Source of the DNA: Lytechinus pictus
Lineage: Eukaryota > Echinodermata > Echinoidea > Temnopleuroida > Toxopneustidae
Reading direction: 5' to 3'
Length of the DNA stretch: 64,000 bases
NCBI RefSeq assembly: GCF_037042905.1
Contig: NC_087252.1
Span: 20,291,701 to 20,355,700, forward strand
Part shown: positions 1-11,085 of the stretch, in pieces
Layout: each line of letters opens with the position of its first letter
Position numbering within the stretch: the stretch's first letter is position 1
Notes under the pieces: generated by a model
Database searches by the model: none
The model's input: only the letters and a program-made list of their open reading frames with translations
Told to the model about the DNA's origin: nothing
Position numbers and translations under genes: made by a program

Positions 1-6
1 GCACTG

Positions 7-1800
7 TAGTCCAGGATAGGCCCCATAGACAAGGGGTCGAACCTTGTTTGTTTAGATATACAATGTTTTTTTATGGTTTCTTGTCAATTCGAGGGTGCTG
101 ATTCCGAATCTGAATGATGCCACTCTTGTAACCTTGAGCATTTTCCGCAAATTGGCAAAATCCAATATGGCCGCCAAAATATGCAAATTACCCATGAAAA
201 TCATAAAATTGCCAACACGTTAGCTATAAAATGCATGTAGTTGTTGTGCAGAAGTGAAATACCAATTGGAAAAGCGATATTTGACAAAATATTTATTTTA
301 TTGATATTCAAAATGGCCGCCATAACCCCTGTATACTTTATTATGTAGAATATGAATGGGGAAAATATTTTTTTCAAACAAGAGCACTATTATTGCATGT
401 GATTGTGACCTGCGAGTGGACTACTGTCTGAAAACATGACTATTAACAAAACTATGTCATTTGTATACTATCTAATGTGATAAATGCTGTATTATGATAT
501 TCAAAATGGCTGTCATAGACCCCTTATACTGTGTACAATATATAAAAGGGGACAAATAATTTTCACAACCTTTGAATTTGTTTGACTTTAAAATGCCAAT
601 AACTGCGAAATATTGGTGTAACACTGTCAGACAACAAGGATTTCTAACGAAACATATAATTTCCCTTGCAATTTCGGTAATTATGCTGCATGTTGACATT
701 CAAAATGGCTGCCAGAGGCCCTATCTGTATTATGAACAAAGCGAATGAAGAAACTAATTTTCACAAGAGTAAAAACAATAAAGTGAATGTAATTGTAATC
801 TATACGAGTGAAATATTGTCTAAACACATGATTTCTGGCGAAACATATCATTTCATTTTTCATGCATGAGATAAATGCTGTATTGTAAAATTCAAAATGG
901 CCCTTATGGGCCCTTACAGTATTATCTACAATGTAAATGGGGACAAATACTTTTGAAAGAATTAGGATTTGCCTGACTATGAAATCCATATAATTCTGTT
1001 GTATAAGGAAAATATTGTTTGAAAACGTGATTTTTTTAATGAAATATAACATTTCCTCTCCAATATGTGATAAATACTGTATTTTGACTTTCAAAACGGC
1101 CGCACAAGCCCCTACAAATTCTGTAACATGCGTATAGGGAAACTAATCATCACCAGAATGAGAACCAAAAACGCACGTAACTATGTGATGTATAGGTAAA
1201 ATTTGGTCTTGAACATGATTTCTGACTAAATACATCACATAATGGTTGAGAAGGTAATAAAGGCCTTACTTTGAAATTCAAAATTGCTGCCATAGCCCAA
1301 AGTAGTATGTACATTGTAACTGGGGACAGATAATTTTGACAAAATTTTTACTATGAAAATGGCTTAATTTTGATGTAAGTGTTAAGTATTGTCTAAACCC
1401 AATGATTTCTAACGAAATATATCATAGCTTGTGTCATAAAGGTGACGAATGCAGCCTTTTAAAAATGAAAAATGGCCGCCATAGTCCCTTAATATGTAAA
1501 CTTTGAATGGGGAAAGATAATTTCCACAAAGAAACATATTGCAGCCATTTTGAAATTTAAATATAGCATTTATCACCTAAATAACAAAAGAAATGATCTA
1601 TTTGGTTACAAAATCATATTTTCAGATGATATTTCACTCATACATGCAACACCATTTAGTCAAGCAAAGCCAAATTCTGTTAAAATTATATGTTCCCATT
1701 CACAAAGTACATAATAGGCCTACCGTTAGGGCCTGTAGCGGCCATTTTGACTTTCAAAATACATTATTTATCACCTACCTGGCAGAATGAATGATATATC
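7..1800. repeat. Left arm plus start of the inverted arm of the foldback element
   Basis: About eight degenerate units of 190-200 bp read on the plus strand to about 1526. Each contains a GGCCGCCAT-like core, a run like TGTACAATATGAATGGGGAAA and a run like ATATTGTCTGAAAACATGATTTCTAACGA. From about 1526 to 1800 the unit is inverted (cores at 1532 and 1738). Short open frames here are not conserved between units and are not called as genes. Confidence 0.75.
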
Positions 1801-2201
1801 TTGTTTTTTTTTTAAGATGTTTTATTGTTTTTCTCTCAAATCAAATTTCATATACAATGCAGTTTACAAAGTAATCATTGTAAATAATAATTCGAACAAA
1901 ATAATCTTTTAAACTCGTATACATTATGCACATCATGAAATAATATTCTAAGACACTGCATCGTACCACTACCAGATGAGTTTAACAAACAAATATCAGA
2001 GAAAAAACTGTTAAAAGTATATGCGTTGTACCTGCCCCCTCCTTACCCACCCCCCCCCCCGCCTTCCCTCCGCAAACCCCCACACTTCACACCCTCAAAC
2101 ACTCACACACATCATACGCCCTTGCATACGGTGCCCGCGTCCCGTTTGAAACAAGAAAAACACCATAATGAACGAACATAATCTCGTGAGCTCTGTCGCC
2201 T

Positions 2202-2893
2202 CTATACTCTTGTAGGTGTTGTAAGGAAATGTTCCCATTTCCTTATATGGGTTGATAATTTACCCCGCGTTACTGCTAAAATTTTCTCTTCACGTTCATT
2301 TTCTAATATCTTCTCTCTAATTTCGTTGGGACTTGGTGGTCTTTTTTTAGTCCTGCTGTAAACAAAGATCATATATTTTATTAAAAGAATAATGTGATTA
2401 ACTATCTGTTCCTTCCCTATATTAGCATGCTTAACACCAATGTGTATATCCACCCACCTGGCATTTTTTATTTCATACATATTGAATAAGTTACCACAAT
2501 CTATCCATACGTCTCTCGTCTTTTCACATGAAAAAAACAGATGCTCGTAAGTTTCTTCAGTATTCCCACAAAATGAACATTCACTATCTGAGAAAATTTT
2601 GAATAAATGTAAATATTTCTTCGTGTATATTAATTCATAAAGCATTTTAAATTGAAACTCTCTAAGCCTACTGCTTAGAGTACATTTTCTGGGTCTTGAA
2701 AATATAGCACAGATATCTTTTTCGGAGAAATTATATGTCTTCTCTATATTATTAAACGCATACGATTTTTCCAATTTAATACTTAAAAGTGCCTTGTATA
2801 TTTTCTTGGATGTCACGTTTGGTAAACTGTTAATCTTACCATTAAATATAAACTCTAGATTTAGACCAGTGTCTTCACAGTTGTCTTCTTTCT
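2202..2893 (-). pseudogene. LINE ORF2 C-terminal part with RT-associated zinc knuckle
   Basis: This frame continues ORF2 after a one-base-type frameshift near 2885-2900; its own open stretch begins after a TAA at about 2895. It has no good start codon (the first methionine-like codon is a GTG near 2816), which supports reading it as a continuation and not a separate gene. It contains SRLREFQFKMLYELIYT followed by a C-x2-C...H...C motif (CSFCGN...YEHLFFSC), the zf-RVT type domain found after the reverse transcriptase of plant and animal L1/Tx1-like elements. It ends at 2202 and is followed by the 3' UTR. By analogy with those elements it would contribute to RNA or target binding during retrotransposition; that is inference. 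Confidence 0.75.
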
Positions 2894-5179
2894 TTTAAAG
2901 GTGTTTCCATGTTGCTGGAATATTTTCAAAACTTTATAAACTTTATCTATTTCATTTCCATCTAAACCCATTCTCAGAAAGTCTCTAGGAGATTTGATGT
3001 TACCTTCCTTGTCAACAATATGATGCAATTTATATATGTTTTTAAGAAATAAGTTTTCATCAAATAGCATTTGCCCGTTTAGTCGAATAAGTTTATTGTT
3101 AAAAAATATCTCATTTCTTTTAGATGTTTCTTTTTTAAGAAGGACTTCTTTGGTAGCGGCCCAAATTTGCAACATATCCATATAACATTTTGGTAATGAT
3201 ATTTTACAAATATTCAGTGAAGTATTAGTGAATAATAACAAAAGTCCTCCTACATCACGGGTTCCAAATATAAAAAAACGTTTCCATCCTATTCTGAAAT
3301 CTCCTGTCAAAAGCCTTTCCAGCCACATGACTCTTTGTGCATATACAAATAAATGAAAATCAATCATTTTAAGTCCTCCCCTCTCGTACTCCATAGACAT
3401 CACGTTTCTTTTGACCTTATCTTTACCATTCCATAAGAAATCAAACATTAACTTTTCGATCTCCTCAAACACCCATATTGGTACTGGTAAAAGTGAAGAC
3501 ACATAATTTATTTTAGAAAGTGCAAATGTTTTCAAAAGTTGTATCTTGCCCATCAGGGTGAGATCTCTTTGCTTCCACCATATTAATAATTTTTTTATTT
3601 TACTTAAAATCTCTTTGTAATTAACATTTTCCTGAATTTCTACATCTAATGAAAAAGTTATTCCCAATATTCTAATAGCTTCAACTAATTTACCAAATGG
3701 AACTTCAATATTTTTTTTAGAAAGAGGACCCAACGCTAATATAAATGTTTTGTCTTTATTCATTTTTAAGCCTGAAATCTTAGCAAAATCTCCAAATATT
3801 TTTCCGATTCTATCAATAGATTGGGAGTCCCTCACAAAAAGTGTCATATCATCCGCGTAGAGCGCTTGTTTGACTTTTACATTACCAAAGCTGATTCCGT
3901 GGATGGATTTATCTTTACGAATGGTATTAGCAAGGACCTCGATACAAAGTATAAATAAATAAGGAGAGAGGGGATCCCCCTGTCTCACACCTCTTTCAAC
4001 ACTAAAGTATCCTGTCGATATACCCCCACTGAATACGCAACTCAAGGCATTTTTGTATAATGTTTTGATCCAGCTGCAAAATGAGGACCCGAAGCCAAAA
4101 TAACGTAAAACGTTTTGCAAAAAGATGTGCGAGACCGAATCAAACGCTTTTTCAAAATCTATTGCCATTAAGAAACCAGGTGCATTATTTTGCCGTGTAT
4201 AGTAAATCATGTCGTCAATCAATCTAATTGCATCTCCTATGTTTCTATCCTTTATATAACCAACTTGGTCGATAAAAATTATTTCATGTAATACCTGTTT
4301 AATTCTATTTGATAATACTTTAGTTAAGATTTTGTAATCGACATTTAATAATGAAATTGGTCTATAATTTTTTATTAACAGGGGATCTTTCCCTTCTTTG
4401 ACAAACATATTAATAACAGCTTGCTTCTGAGATGATGAAAGTTCTCCTTTAGACTTAGCCTCATTCAAAGCATCAGCCAAAACATCTCCAACTAATTGCC
4501 AAAATACTAAATAGAATTCAACATTGAGCCCATCATTTCCAGGTGTTTTATTGAGTTGCATTTGTTTCAATGCTTCTAGACATTCACGTTGAGTAATTGT
4601 CCCTTCACAAATTTCTTTTGAAGCTGGCTCTAATTTGGGTAAATCTTTAAAAAAAGTATCATCAAAGCCATCAGTAATAATTTCTACTGATTTAGAATAT
4701 AATCCACTATAGAATCTATGTATCTCTTTAGTAATTTCTTTTTGATCAAAAGTGACTTTTCCTTCTATCTGTAATTTGCGTATTACTGTTTTCCTTTTAT
4801 TAGATTGCATCAGCTGTGTGAAATATCTAGTATCCCTCTCCCCACATTCATAAGATGAGGCCCTGGATCTAATTTTAACACCCTCATTAACATAATCATA
4901 AATTGCTTTTAACTGGTTCCTTTTGCTCTCTAACAATTCTAACTTACCCTCATCGACCTTTTCTAATAACTCCTTTTCCAAAGATAAAATTTCTTTTTCC
5001 AAAATATCAATTTTTTGTTTCCTTAGCTTTGCCTTATCTCTAGAATACTTCCTAGTAAAGTTGCTGATTTTCATTTTCAAAAAATCCCATCGGACCCTTT
5101 TATCTTCAACTTCCCGCTCTATCTCTTCTTTTAATCTTAAAATCTCTTCTGCCATTCTTTTTTTTATATTCTTCATCAT
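2861..5179 (-). pseudogene. LINE ORF2 reverse transcriptase part (frame-shifted on both sides)
   Basis: Long open frame of about 770 codons that carries the standard non-LTR reverse transcriptase blocks: NYRPISLLN, DQVGYIKDRNIGD, AIDFEKAFDS (motif A, about residue 337), GVRQGDPLSP (motif B, about 394), LYADDMTLF (motif C with the catalytic Asp pair, about 440) and RILGITF. A lysine/glutamate-rich helical segment of about 100 residues precedes the domain, as in L1/Tx1 elements. The annotated start methionine near 5179 is not a real start: the endonuclease frame enters here from upstream after a frameshift at the T8 run 5158-5165. The frame ends at 2861, where the zinc-knuckle frame takes over. 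Catalytic residues look intact, so the element may be young or the frameshifts may be sequencing errors in homopolymers. Confidence 0.85.
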
Positions 5180-5987
5180 TGCAAAGGCTGCTATTAAATT
5201 TCCAGTAAGAACCTTTGAATTTTACATTTGATGGCATGTTATAACAATGCATTTGGATTGCCGAATGGTCTGGTGCCACAGAAGGTATTATTTGACATTT
5301 ACACACAACTTCGTCTATATTTTCAGACACAAACCAATAATCCAACCTGCTTTGCATGAACGGGCTATTTTGCCTGTAAGTAAATTGTTTTTTATTTGCA
5401 TTCCTTTCCCTCCATATATCTATCAATTTATGTTGGTCTAAGAATTGATCAAATATTAGATTACAGCGGGTGTTTATATTTTGTTTACTACTTCCCATAT
5501 AGTCCAAGTTTATATTCCTAATAATATTGAAATCACCTCCTATTATAACTGGATTGTTGTTTGCGTTTATTTCATCCAACTTTTCGTTGAAGTGTTTCAA
5601 AAAATCTATTTGTTCCAATTCCTTTCCTCTAACCGGAAAATACACATTCGCTATGATTAAATTAAACCCTTGCATAATGCAATTTAAAATAATAAATCTG
5701 CCACCTTCATCCTTAACTGTTTTTGTAACATTGACATCTAATTTTGAATCTAATAATATCATAACCCCTTTACTATGACTTGTGCCGTGATTAAAAACTA
5801 TGTTTCCATTCCAATATTGTTTCCATTTTTCCTCAATATCTCCTGTACTAAATGTCTCTCGTAAGAATATAATATCCGCATGTTTATCTTTACACCATTC
5901 AAAAATTTTCCGCCTTTTTGCTTCTTCCCTTATTCCTTTTACATTTAATGAAATAAAATTGCAATATATTGGTACGTCACTATTCAT
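5106..5987 (-). pseudogene. LINE ORF2 apurinic-type endonuclease part
   Basis: Start ATG at 5987. The domain has all the exonuclease/endonuclease/phosphatase signatures: FISLNVKGI (Asn15), FLRETF (Glu44), YFPVRG, IIGGDFNII (Asp152, Asn154), SRLDYWFVS (Asp216) and PDHSAI (Asp240-His241). In L1-type elements this enzyme nicks target DNA to prime reverse transcription. Homology stops near residue 275, where an A8 run (plus-strand T8 at 5158-5165) shifts the frame; the remaining 18 or so residues of this frame are shadow. The downstream reverse transcriptase overlaps it in another frame. I judge this to be one ORF2 broken by a one-base indel and not two proteins. Confidence 0.85.
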
Positions 5988-8952
5988 ACAGAATTATGAG
6001 GGAGTAGTAATAAGTCTCTTCTTTTTCGTCTTTTCCAGTGACATATGAATGCTAACGACAGAGCTAAGGAGAGCAATTCAGTTTTGTTGCTGATTTTTAT
6101 CTCAAACGGGTCGCGATACATCCACCCATACACACAGCCACACATCATGCACACTACCCCTAACCAAGCCCTCCCCCAAACCTTCCACCCCCAAACACCC
6201 CTACCGACATACATCCCGTGTTTGGCACGCTCTACTGCACACATACACTTGGTAGTGCGAAAGCTTGAGCCCCTCCCCTTCTTCGTATATAACTTAACAT
6301 TCAATCTATGTAATTTCAAAATGACTTCTGATAAAAATAAAAAAGATAACCTGTTCTAGTTGGATAATCCAGCATATGTAATTAAATCCAAAGCAAAATT
6401 TAAAAAGTGGCTTTTGTAGCCTAAATTACTTTAATATTGGTTCTTTGGAGAAACAAAATAGTTTTCAAATTGTATAAAGTAAAATCTACCATTCTCCTTT
6501 TTCAGTGCTTATATCTGACCTTATAACCGGCATAGTAAATATATCAACTCCACAAAGCCATAAAAGCCAGCCTATACAAAAAAAAAGAAATACATAGCAC
6601 AGGCAATGGATGTAAAACATAACAGTCTGAGCTGAAGGTATTTAGAAATAGATGCATTAATGCACAATCTATTCATGCAGATAAACGCACAGTGTTCTAT
6701 TTTCATAAGATGACTTTACAGTGCGACCATTTACCCTCATTATCAAAGAGCAAATGCATTACAGGAAATCCTGGCTTGATCAGGATAACATTCCCAATAT
6801 ACTGGGTTAATGGCTCTGCTGTATTAATTGGAACCTCCTGATGTATAACATGGATATATTCAATAGGTTATTCACCTTGGATATTGAGAGATTGCATTTA
6901 AAGTGATGGATAAGATAGTGAATAGAAACAAGTCACCTCTCAATAACTCAAAGGTTATTATGTAACACTATAGTCTTGTTTGACACACCTACGAAAGAAT
7001 AAAAAACAACTTTTCAATTAACACATTCCGCGAACGAGCACCACTCAATATCTTTCTAACCAAGCACACTAGTGACAATAGTTCTTATTATTAAAAATCA
7101 CCTGTATCGTAAACGATTGTGCCGGAAAAAATAACAACCGTAATCATGACCCGAAAATAGCATTGAAAAAGAATTTCCGTGCAAATGAGGTGATAAAGAA
7201 TGCAATGTACCAAACTAGCCTCGTCATTTATGGTATGATCTACTGTAAACTACCTTTCATGTGTTCTTCTCGACAATAATATCAGAATTAATATTATGGA
7301 GATATTCAGACTACATGTATGATTCAACAATAAAAAATATCTTGACCATGTGGCCTGCATTACATCACCTTTTCAAATAAGTCTTTTCAGATTTTCTATT
7401 ACAATGGATACATACACACCAGACCTTTTTTTTCAAAAAAAAAGAAGAAAAAAAAGAAAGACTTTTTAGATGATTGATTACAATGAATACATTCACATCA
7501 GACTTCTTGTTTCACATATCTCCAACATTTGTAAAGAAAAGCTTTTCAGATCTATCAATTTAACATACCTGATGAGTACACTAATCTCCTTATGTTTCTT
7601 TATAGAAAAGCTCAATAACGACCACTTGTCATCATGATTGTTATTTTAATTAATGAAAAGACTCATTCAGTGATAGTAGCTAATCATGACTGACTAAATT
7701 AGAATACAAATGCAAATAATGTAATGAAAAAAAAAGCAATGTGTTTAGTGGGTTTATCAAGCAAGGTGTACATTTCATTCTTTTTGACAATGACCTCATT
7801 ATACATGCAGATATTCAAGGTTCATCAATAAAATTGTTTTGATCGTTTTAAAATATGTGGCTTGTCTTTTAATTACCCCTTTAAAGAATGCATTTAAATG
7901 ACTTCATTTCAAAAAGATGGACTGAAGTAATGGATAAATATCCGATTTGCCTGACACACCCACTAAGTTAATGCATGCAATTTTTTCAATTGTGCTCATG
8001 TCTTAATACACCCGATCGAGTACAAATATCTCCATTACATTTTTACAAAGCGCACTTTAAAAGTGTACCATTAAAGAATGTGCCAAAAGACATGCATGGT
8101 TTTGTAGACTCCCATTCATTAGTGATAATTACAGCCATGAAGGCGAACCAGGAATGTAAATGCCATTGTGAGTCAATGTTCTATACATCAATTTCATGAT
8201 TTTTTTTTTCTAACTATGAATACATAAGATAATGCATATGTCAGTTTAGCACTCGTTCATGGGGTGATCGTAAAACACTAAGTGGAAAAAAAAAACTAAA
8301 TAAATCTGGCTCTACCCCCCCCCCCCTCTGCCTTTCTCGTCTTTTTACATACACGTCTTGATATTGGCAAAAGCGGAACATGGGGCACAATAATTTGGTA
8401 TCGTGACTTTCTTGACAATTATGTAAACAGAATATTCAGTACCGCAGTATGAGATTTATCAATGTAATCGTTCAAAATGTTCCACATAAAATGTGGTCTG
8501 TTTTAAAACGCCTCTCCTCGTACTTTTTTTTCTTCAGGCAAAGTAATGAATAAATACAAACTTCTAGTGTCACGATATTCAATTCATGCACCTTTCAGTT
8601 CCGCATATACACCAAACTCAGAGGTATAAAATGAACATTTATGTCCAGTATTGTCAACTTATATATTCTCAGAAAATAATAACAGGCATTAGGCCCAAAA
8701 TCGACCTGAATATGCAAATTATAATATTTGATCTCCTTTCTCTCCACCATCCTTACCCCCTCTCGTGCATTATAGTGCAAATGATATTTCCTTCAGACTA
8801 TTTGTTTTCCTTTTTAAATTGTTATTAAAATGATCATGAGTTGCGACTTCAGATATATTTAGTACCAAATCAGTATACCAATAATCGTTCAATATATTAT
8901 GTGGATTTTTTTTTTTAGATAGCCTCTGTCGCACCGTAAAGTCTTCTTTTTT

Positions 8953-8992
<40 letters not shown>
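8953..8992 (+). repeat. Poly-A tract of about 38 bases
   Basis: An uninterrupted A-run follows CTTCTTTTTTC. It could be the 3' tail of a retro-inserted sequence on the plus strand, but no target duplication was found beside it. It is also a likely place for assembly length errors. Confidence 0.8.
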
Positions 8993-8994
<2 letters not shown>

Positions 8995-9620
8995 AAGGCG
9001 AAATTCTGATTAGGCGCTAACTTCCAATTTGAAGTTATTTCATAACTGTGATGTTGTTATGCACCTCTCAAATTTGCATTTACTGTCCAAACAGCGTTAT
9101 AAATAAATATTACTGCATTCTGGTCACATTCAATTTTATATATATAAATGTATACCATGTAGTCACCTTTCTACAGAGAGAGAGAACACAATAATAATAA
9201 TAACTAAATGACATGAAGTGATATAAACTACCGCTAAGAACATTATAAATATGCATTACCTCTTCATGTAAAATGATGGAAGAGCATATTGCGTTTAGAA
9301 TATCATCCACTGAATTGATTGAAGGTTTGACAATCGAAAGAAAAGACAGGGGGAGGACTTTAACCTTGCCAATGAGGTATCAATATTCATGTCATGCAGT
9401 TAATGATAGTAAATTATTAAATTTTAATAAGTCACAAAAAGTCAAACAAAATGGTCACTGTCTTTTTTTCCATCCCCCTCTGTCTTTCCCTCTCTTGAAT
9501 AAAATCATTTAAAACATTATTACTAGATTTAATAGCCATAAAATAAATTCACACGCTGTTCTACATTCTATCTGTGGCTAGAATTTAATCTTGTAATAAA
9601 TGCAGTTTCAACATGATCTA

Positions 9621-10040
9621 CTTTTTTATGATGATAGTTTCGAAAGTAGAATGTTATCATAAATTGCTATCATTATATAACCACTTATCAGTCAAGTTAT
9701 CAATGAACATTTTTCATCATCTCCGAAGAAAACATTTCAATTCAATCCTCTAGTACCTGTATATTGTTTCCAGTCTATTCCATCTGTATCAAATCATAAT
9801 TGTCGTCTCAAAACTCAGCAGATGTTCACAATTTCATATACAGCATGTATGTTTATCATTTCTCTTGTTTCCTTTCCTTTATGTCAACTTTATTTTCTTC
9901 GTCTTCCTGTTTCCATGTTCTTGATAAGCTGTCTTGATTTATATAGCATGTTCACAGAATTTCAGAAACATTCGCTACTTAAATTAATGAAAGTAATAGA
10001 TGATTCTTACCAATTTCCATGCTTTTTTATGATGATAGTT
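9621..10040. repeat. 19-bp perfect direct repeat flanking a 382-bp segment
   Basis: CTTTTTTATGATGATAGTT occurs at 9621-9639 and again at 10022-10040. The second copy ends about 30 bp downstream of the ORF1 stop codon (minus strand). A 19-bp duplication is typical of LINE-machinery insertions, but the enclosed segment (9640-10021) shows no A-tail, promoter boxes or coding sequence. Confidence 0.6.
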
Positions 10041-10072
10041 AATGATGGGTAATTGTAGTCTCGCATCTCTGC

Positions 10073-10972
10073 TTATTCTCCCCCTACTGCACCTTTCAAC
10101 TCTCCTTCCAAGTCTGCACCTTTCTTCTGGGTCCCTTCTGTCACTTCCATGGCACCTCCTCGATCTGAAGCTCTACGAGGTAATCTGTCGCGTCTTTCGG
10201 CCTTTTCCAAGAATTTTCTCTGGTCCTCTCTGCTGATGTATTTCCCCTCAATGTACAGTTTCCAAGGCTCCGTTCTCGAAAAGAAGGCAAGCCGTCCCTC
10301 ATTTCTCGCTGCCCTCAAGGCTGGCATTTGCAATCGTCGTTCATCTCTCACTCTTTTCGGCAAATCGTCCGCGATATAAAAAGAGCTCCCCTTCAACTTT
10401 TTAGCATTGCCAATAACCAACATTTTGTCACTGTAGCGAAGGTACCTCGCTTTGATAGGGCGTGGTCGCGACGCCGCAGCGACTCTATGTACACGTTGGT
10501 GTTCAATATTTTCCACTTGCTCATCTGTTAGCCCCAAGTTAACTTTGTAGAATTCTCTCACGATATTTTCTGTATCTTCCTTCTCCGATTTCTCAGGGAT
10601 TCCCATAATCACGACATTTTCACGGCAAATATAAGCGGCGAGTCTGTCAATTTCTTTTCCTCTTTCCAGCTGTTCTTCTTTCATTTCGTTTTCCAGACGC
10701 GGAATCTCCTTCTTTAAATGCTCTGTTTGATGATTTTGAAATTTAAGCGCTTCAGAAAACTCCTTCAAACGCTTGTCAAAGCTTTCAACATGCTGGGATA
10801 GATGAGTTTCTAGCTTAGTAAAACGTTCATTTATTTTTCCCATATGGGAGTCTAATATCTTCTCAATCGAAGGAAGTAATTGCGGGCTTTCTGGCTTGCT
10901 GTAGATGGGGCTTGTTGGCGTAAGCGGTCGACGCCGCTTTGACCCGGCGTTTCCAGAGGCAGCCTTGCTCAT
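10073..10972 (-). CDS. LINE ORF1 protein (L1-type RNA-binding ORF1p)
   Basis: Intact 299-residue frame with ATG at 10972. The order is a basic N-terminus (SKRRRPLTPTSP, residues 11-22), a long predicted coiled coil (about 32-115, charged heptads), then an RRM-like domain beginning with ENVVIMGIPE (118-127). The C-terminal domain follows, with HRVAAASRPRPIKARYLRY (162-180) and the block DDLPKRVRDERR...FFSRTEPWKLYIEGK (202-244). This architecture is that of L1 ORF1p, which forms trimers through the coiled coil and packages element RNA. The tail (about 250-299) is charged and low in complexity. It lies 4.1 kb upstream of ORF2 on the same strand, so membership of the same element is likely but not certain. 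Unlike ORF2, it is unbroken. Confidence 0.85.
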   Translation of the reverse strand: MSKAASGNAGSKRRRPLTPTSPIYSKPESPQLLPSIEKILDSHMGKINERFTKLETHLSQHVESFDKRLKEFSEALKFQNHQTEHLKKEIPRLENEMKEEQLERGKEIDRLAAYICRENVVIMGIPEKSEKEDTENIVREFYKVNLGLTDEQVENIEHQRVHRVAAASRPRPIKARYLRYSDKMLVIGNAKKLKGSSFYIADDLPKRVRDERRLQMPALRAARNEGRLAFFSRTEPWKLYIEGKYISREDQRKFLEKAERRDRLPRRASDRGGAMEVTEGTQKKGADLEGELKGAVGGE

Positions 10973-11085
10973 TTTACTCGATATAGCACCAGCTCAAAGT
11001 TGCGTATAAAATGAATAGCGAAGGGGAGGAGCGGCTCAAACACGTCCTTACTCTACTCGGTCATGTCGGCTTTTTTGGTTTCCCA

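Larger units (their letters stand above)
5990..10040. other. 4 kb unexplained spacer between LINE ORF1 and ORF2
   Basis: No protein domain is recognisable on either strand. Positions 6110-6240 are C-rich on the plus strand (CACCC/CACAC-like), similar in composition to the 3' UTR tract at 2034-2130. Positions 6360-8940 are ordinary AT-rich sequence. A 38-base A-run ends near 8992 and could be the tail of a plus-strand retrocopy. A 19-bp direct repeat lies at 9621-9639 and 10022-10040. The spacer is far longer than the short gap or overlap usual between ORF1 and ORF2, so it is probably made of one or more later insertions. Confidence 0.45.
1803..11085 (-). mobile_element. L1/Tx1-type non-LTR retrotransposon insertion (minus strand), atypical length
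   Basis: Foldback repeat sequence stops near 1800 and resumes near 11086. The segment between runs 5' to 3' on the minus strand: putative 5' UTR (about 11085-10973), ORF1 (10972-10073), an unexplained spacer (about 10072-5990), ORF2 endonuclease then reverse transcriptase then zinc knuckle (5987-2202), a 3' UTR with a C-rich plus-strand tract at 2034-2130, and a terminal A-run read as T10 at 1804-1813. A terminal oligo-A and the ORF1/ORF2 order are as expected of L1-superfamily elements. I could not identify a target site duplication, and about 95 bp of host repeat unit seems missing at the junction. The 9.3 kb length exceeds the usual 6-7 kb because of the spacer. Confidence 0.7.

Noticed and set aside
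681-1094. 137-codon minus-strand frame in the left foldback arm
   Set aside because: It runs across two degenerate repeat units, has no domain, and does not stay open in neighbouring units.
4923-6359. Plus-strand open frames antisense to LINE ORF2
   Set aside because: They are shadows of the endonuclease/RT coding strand with Ser/Phe/Leu-rich composition and no homology signs.
10042-10531. Plus-strand frames antisense to ORF1
   Set aside because: They lie opposite a clear L1 ORF1p and carry no features of their own.
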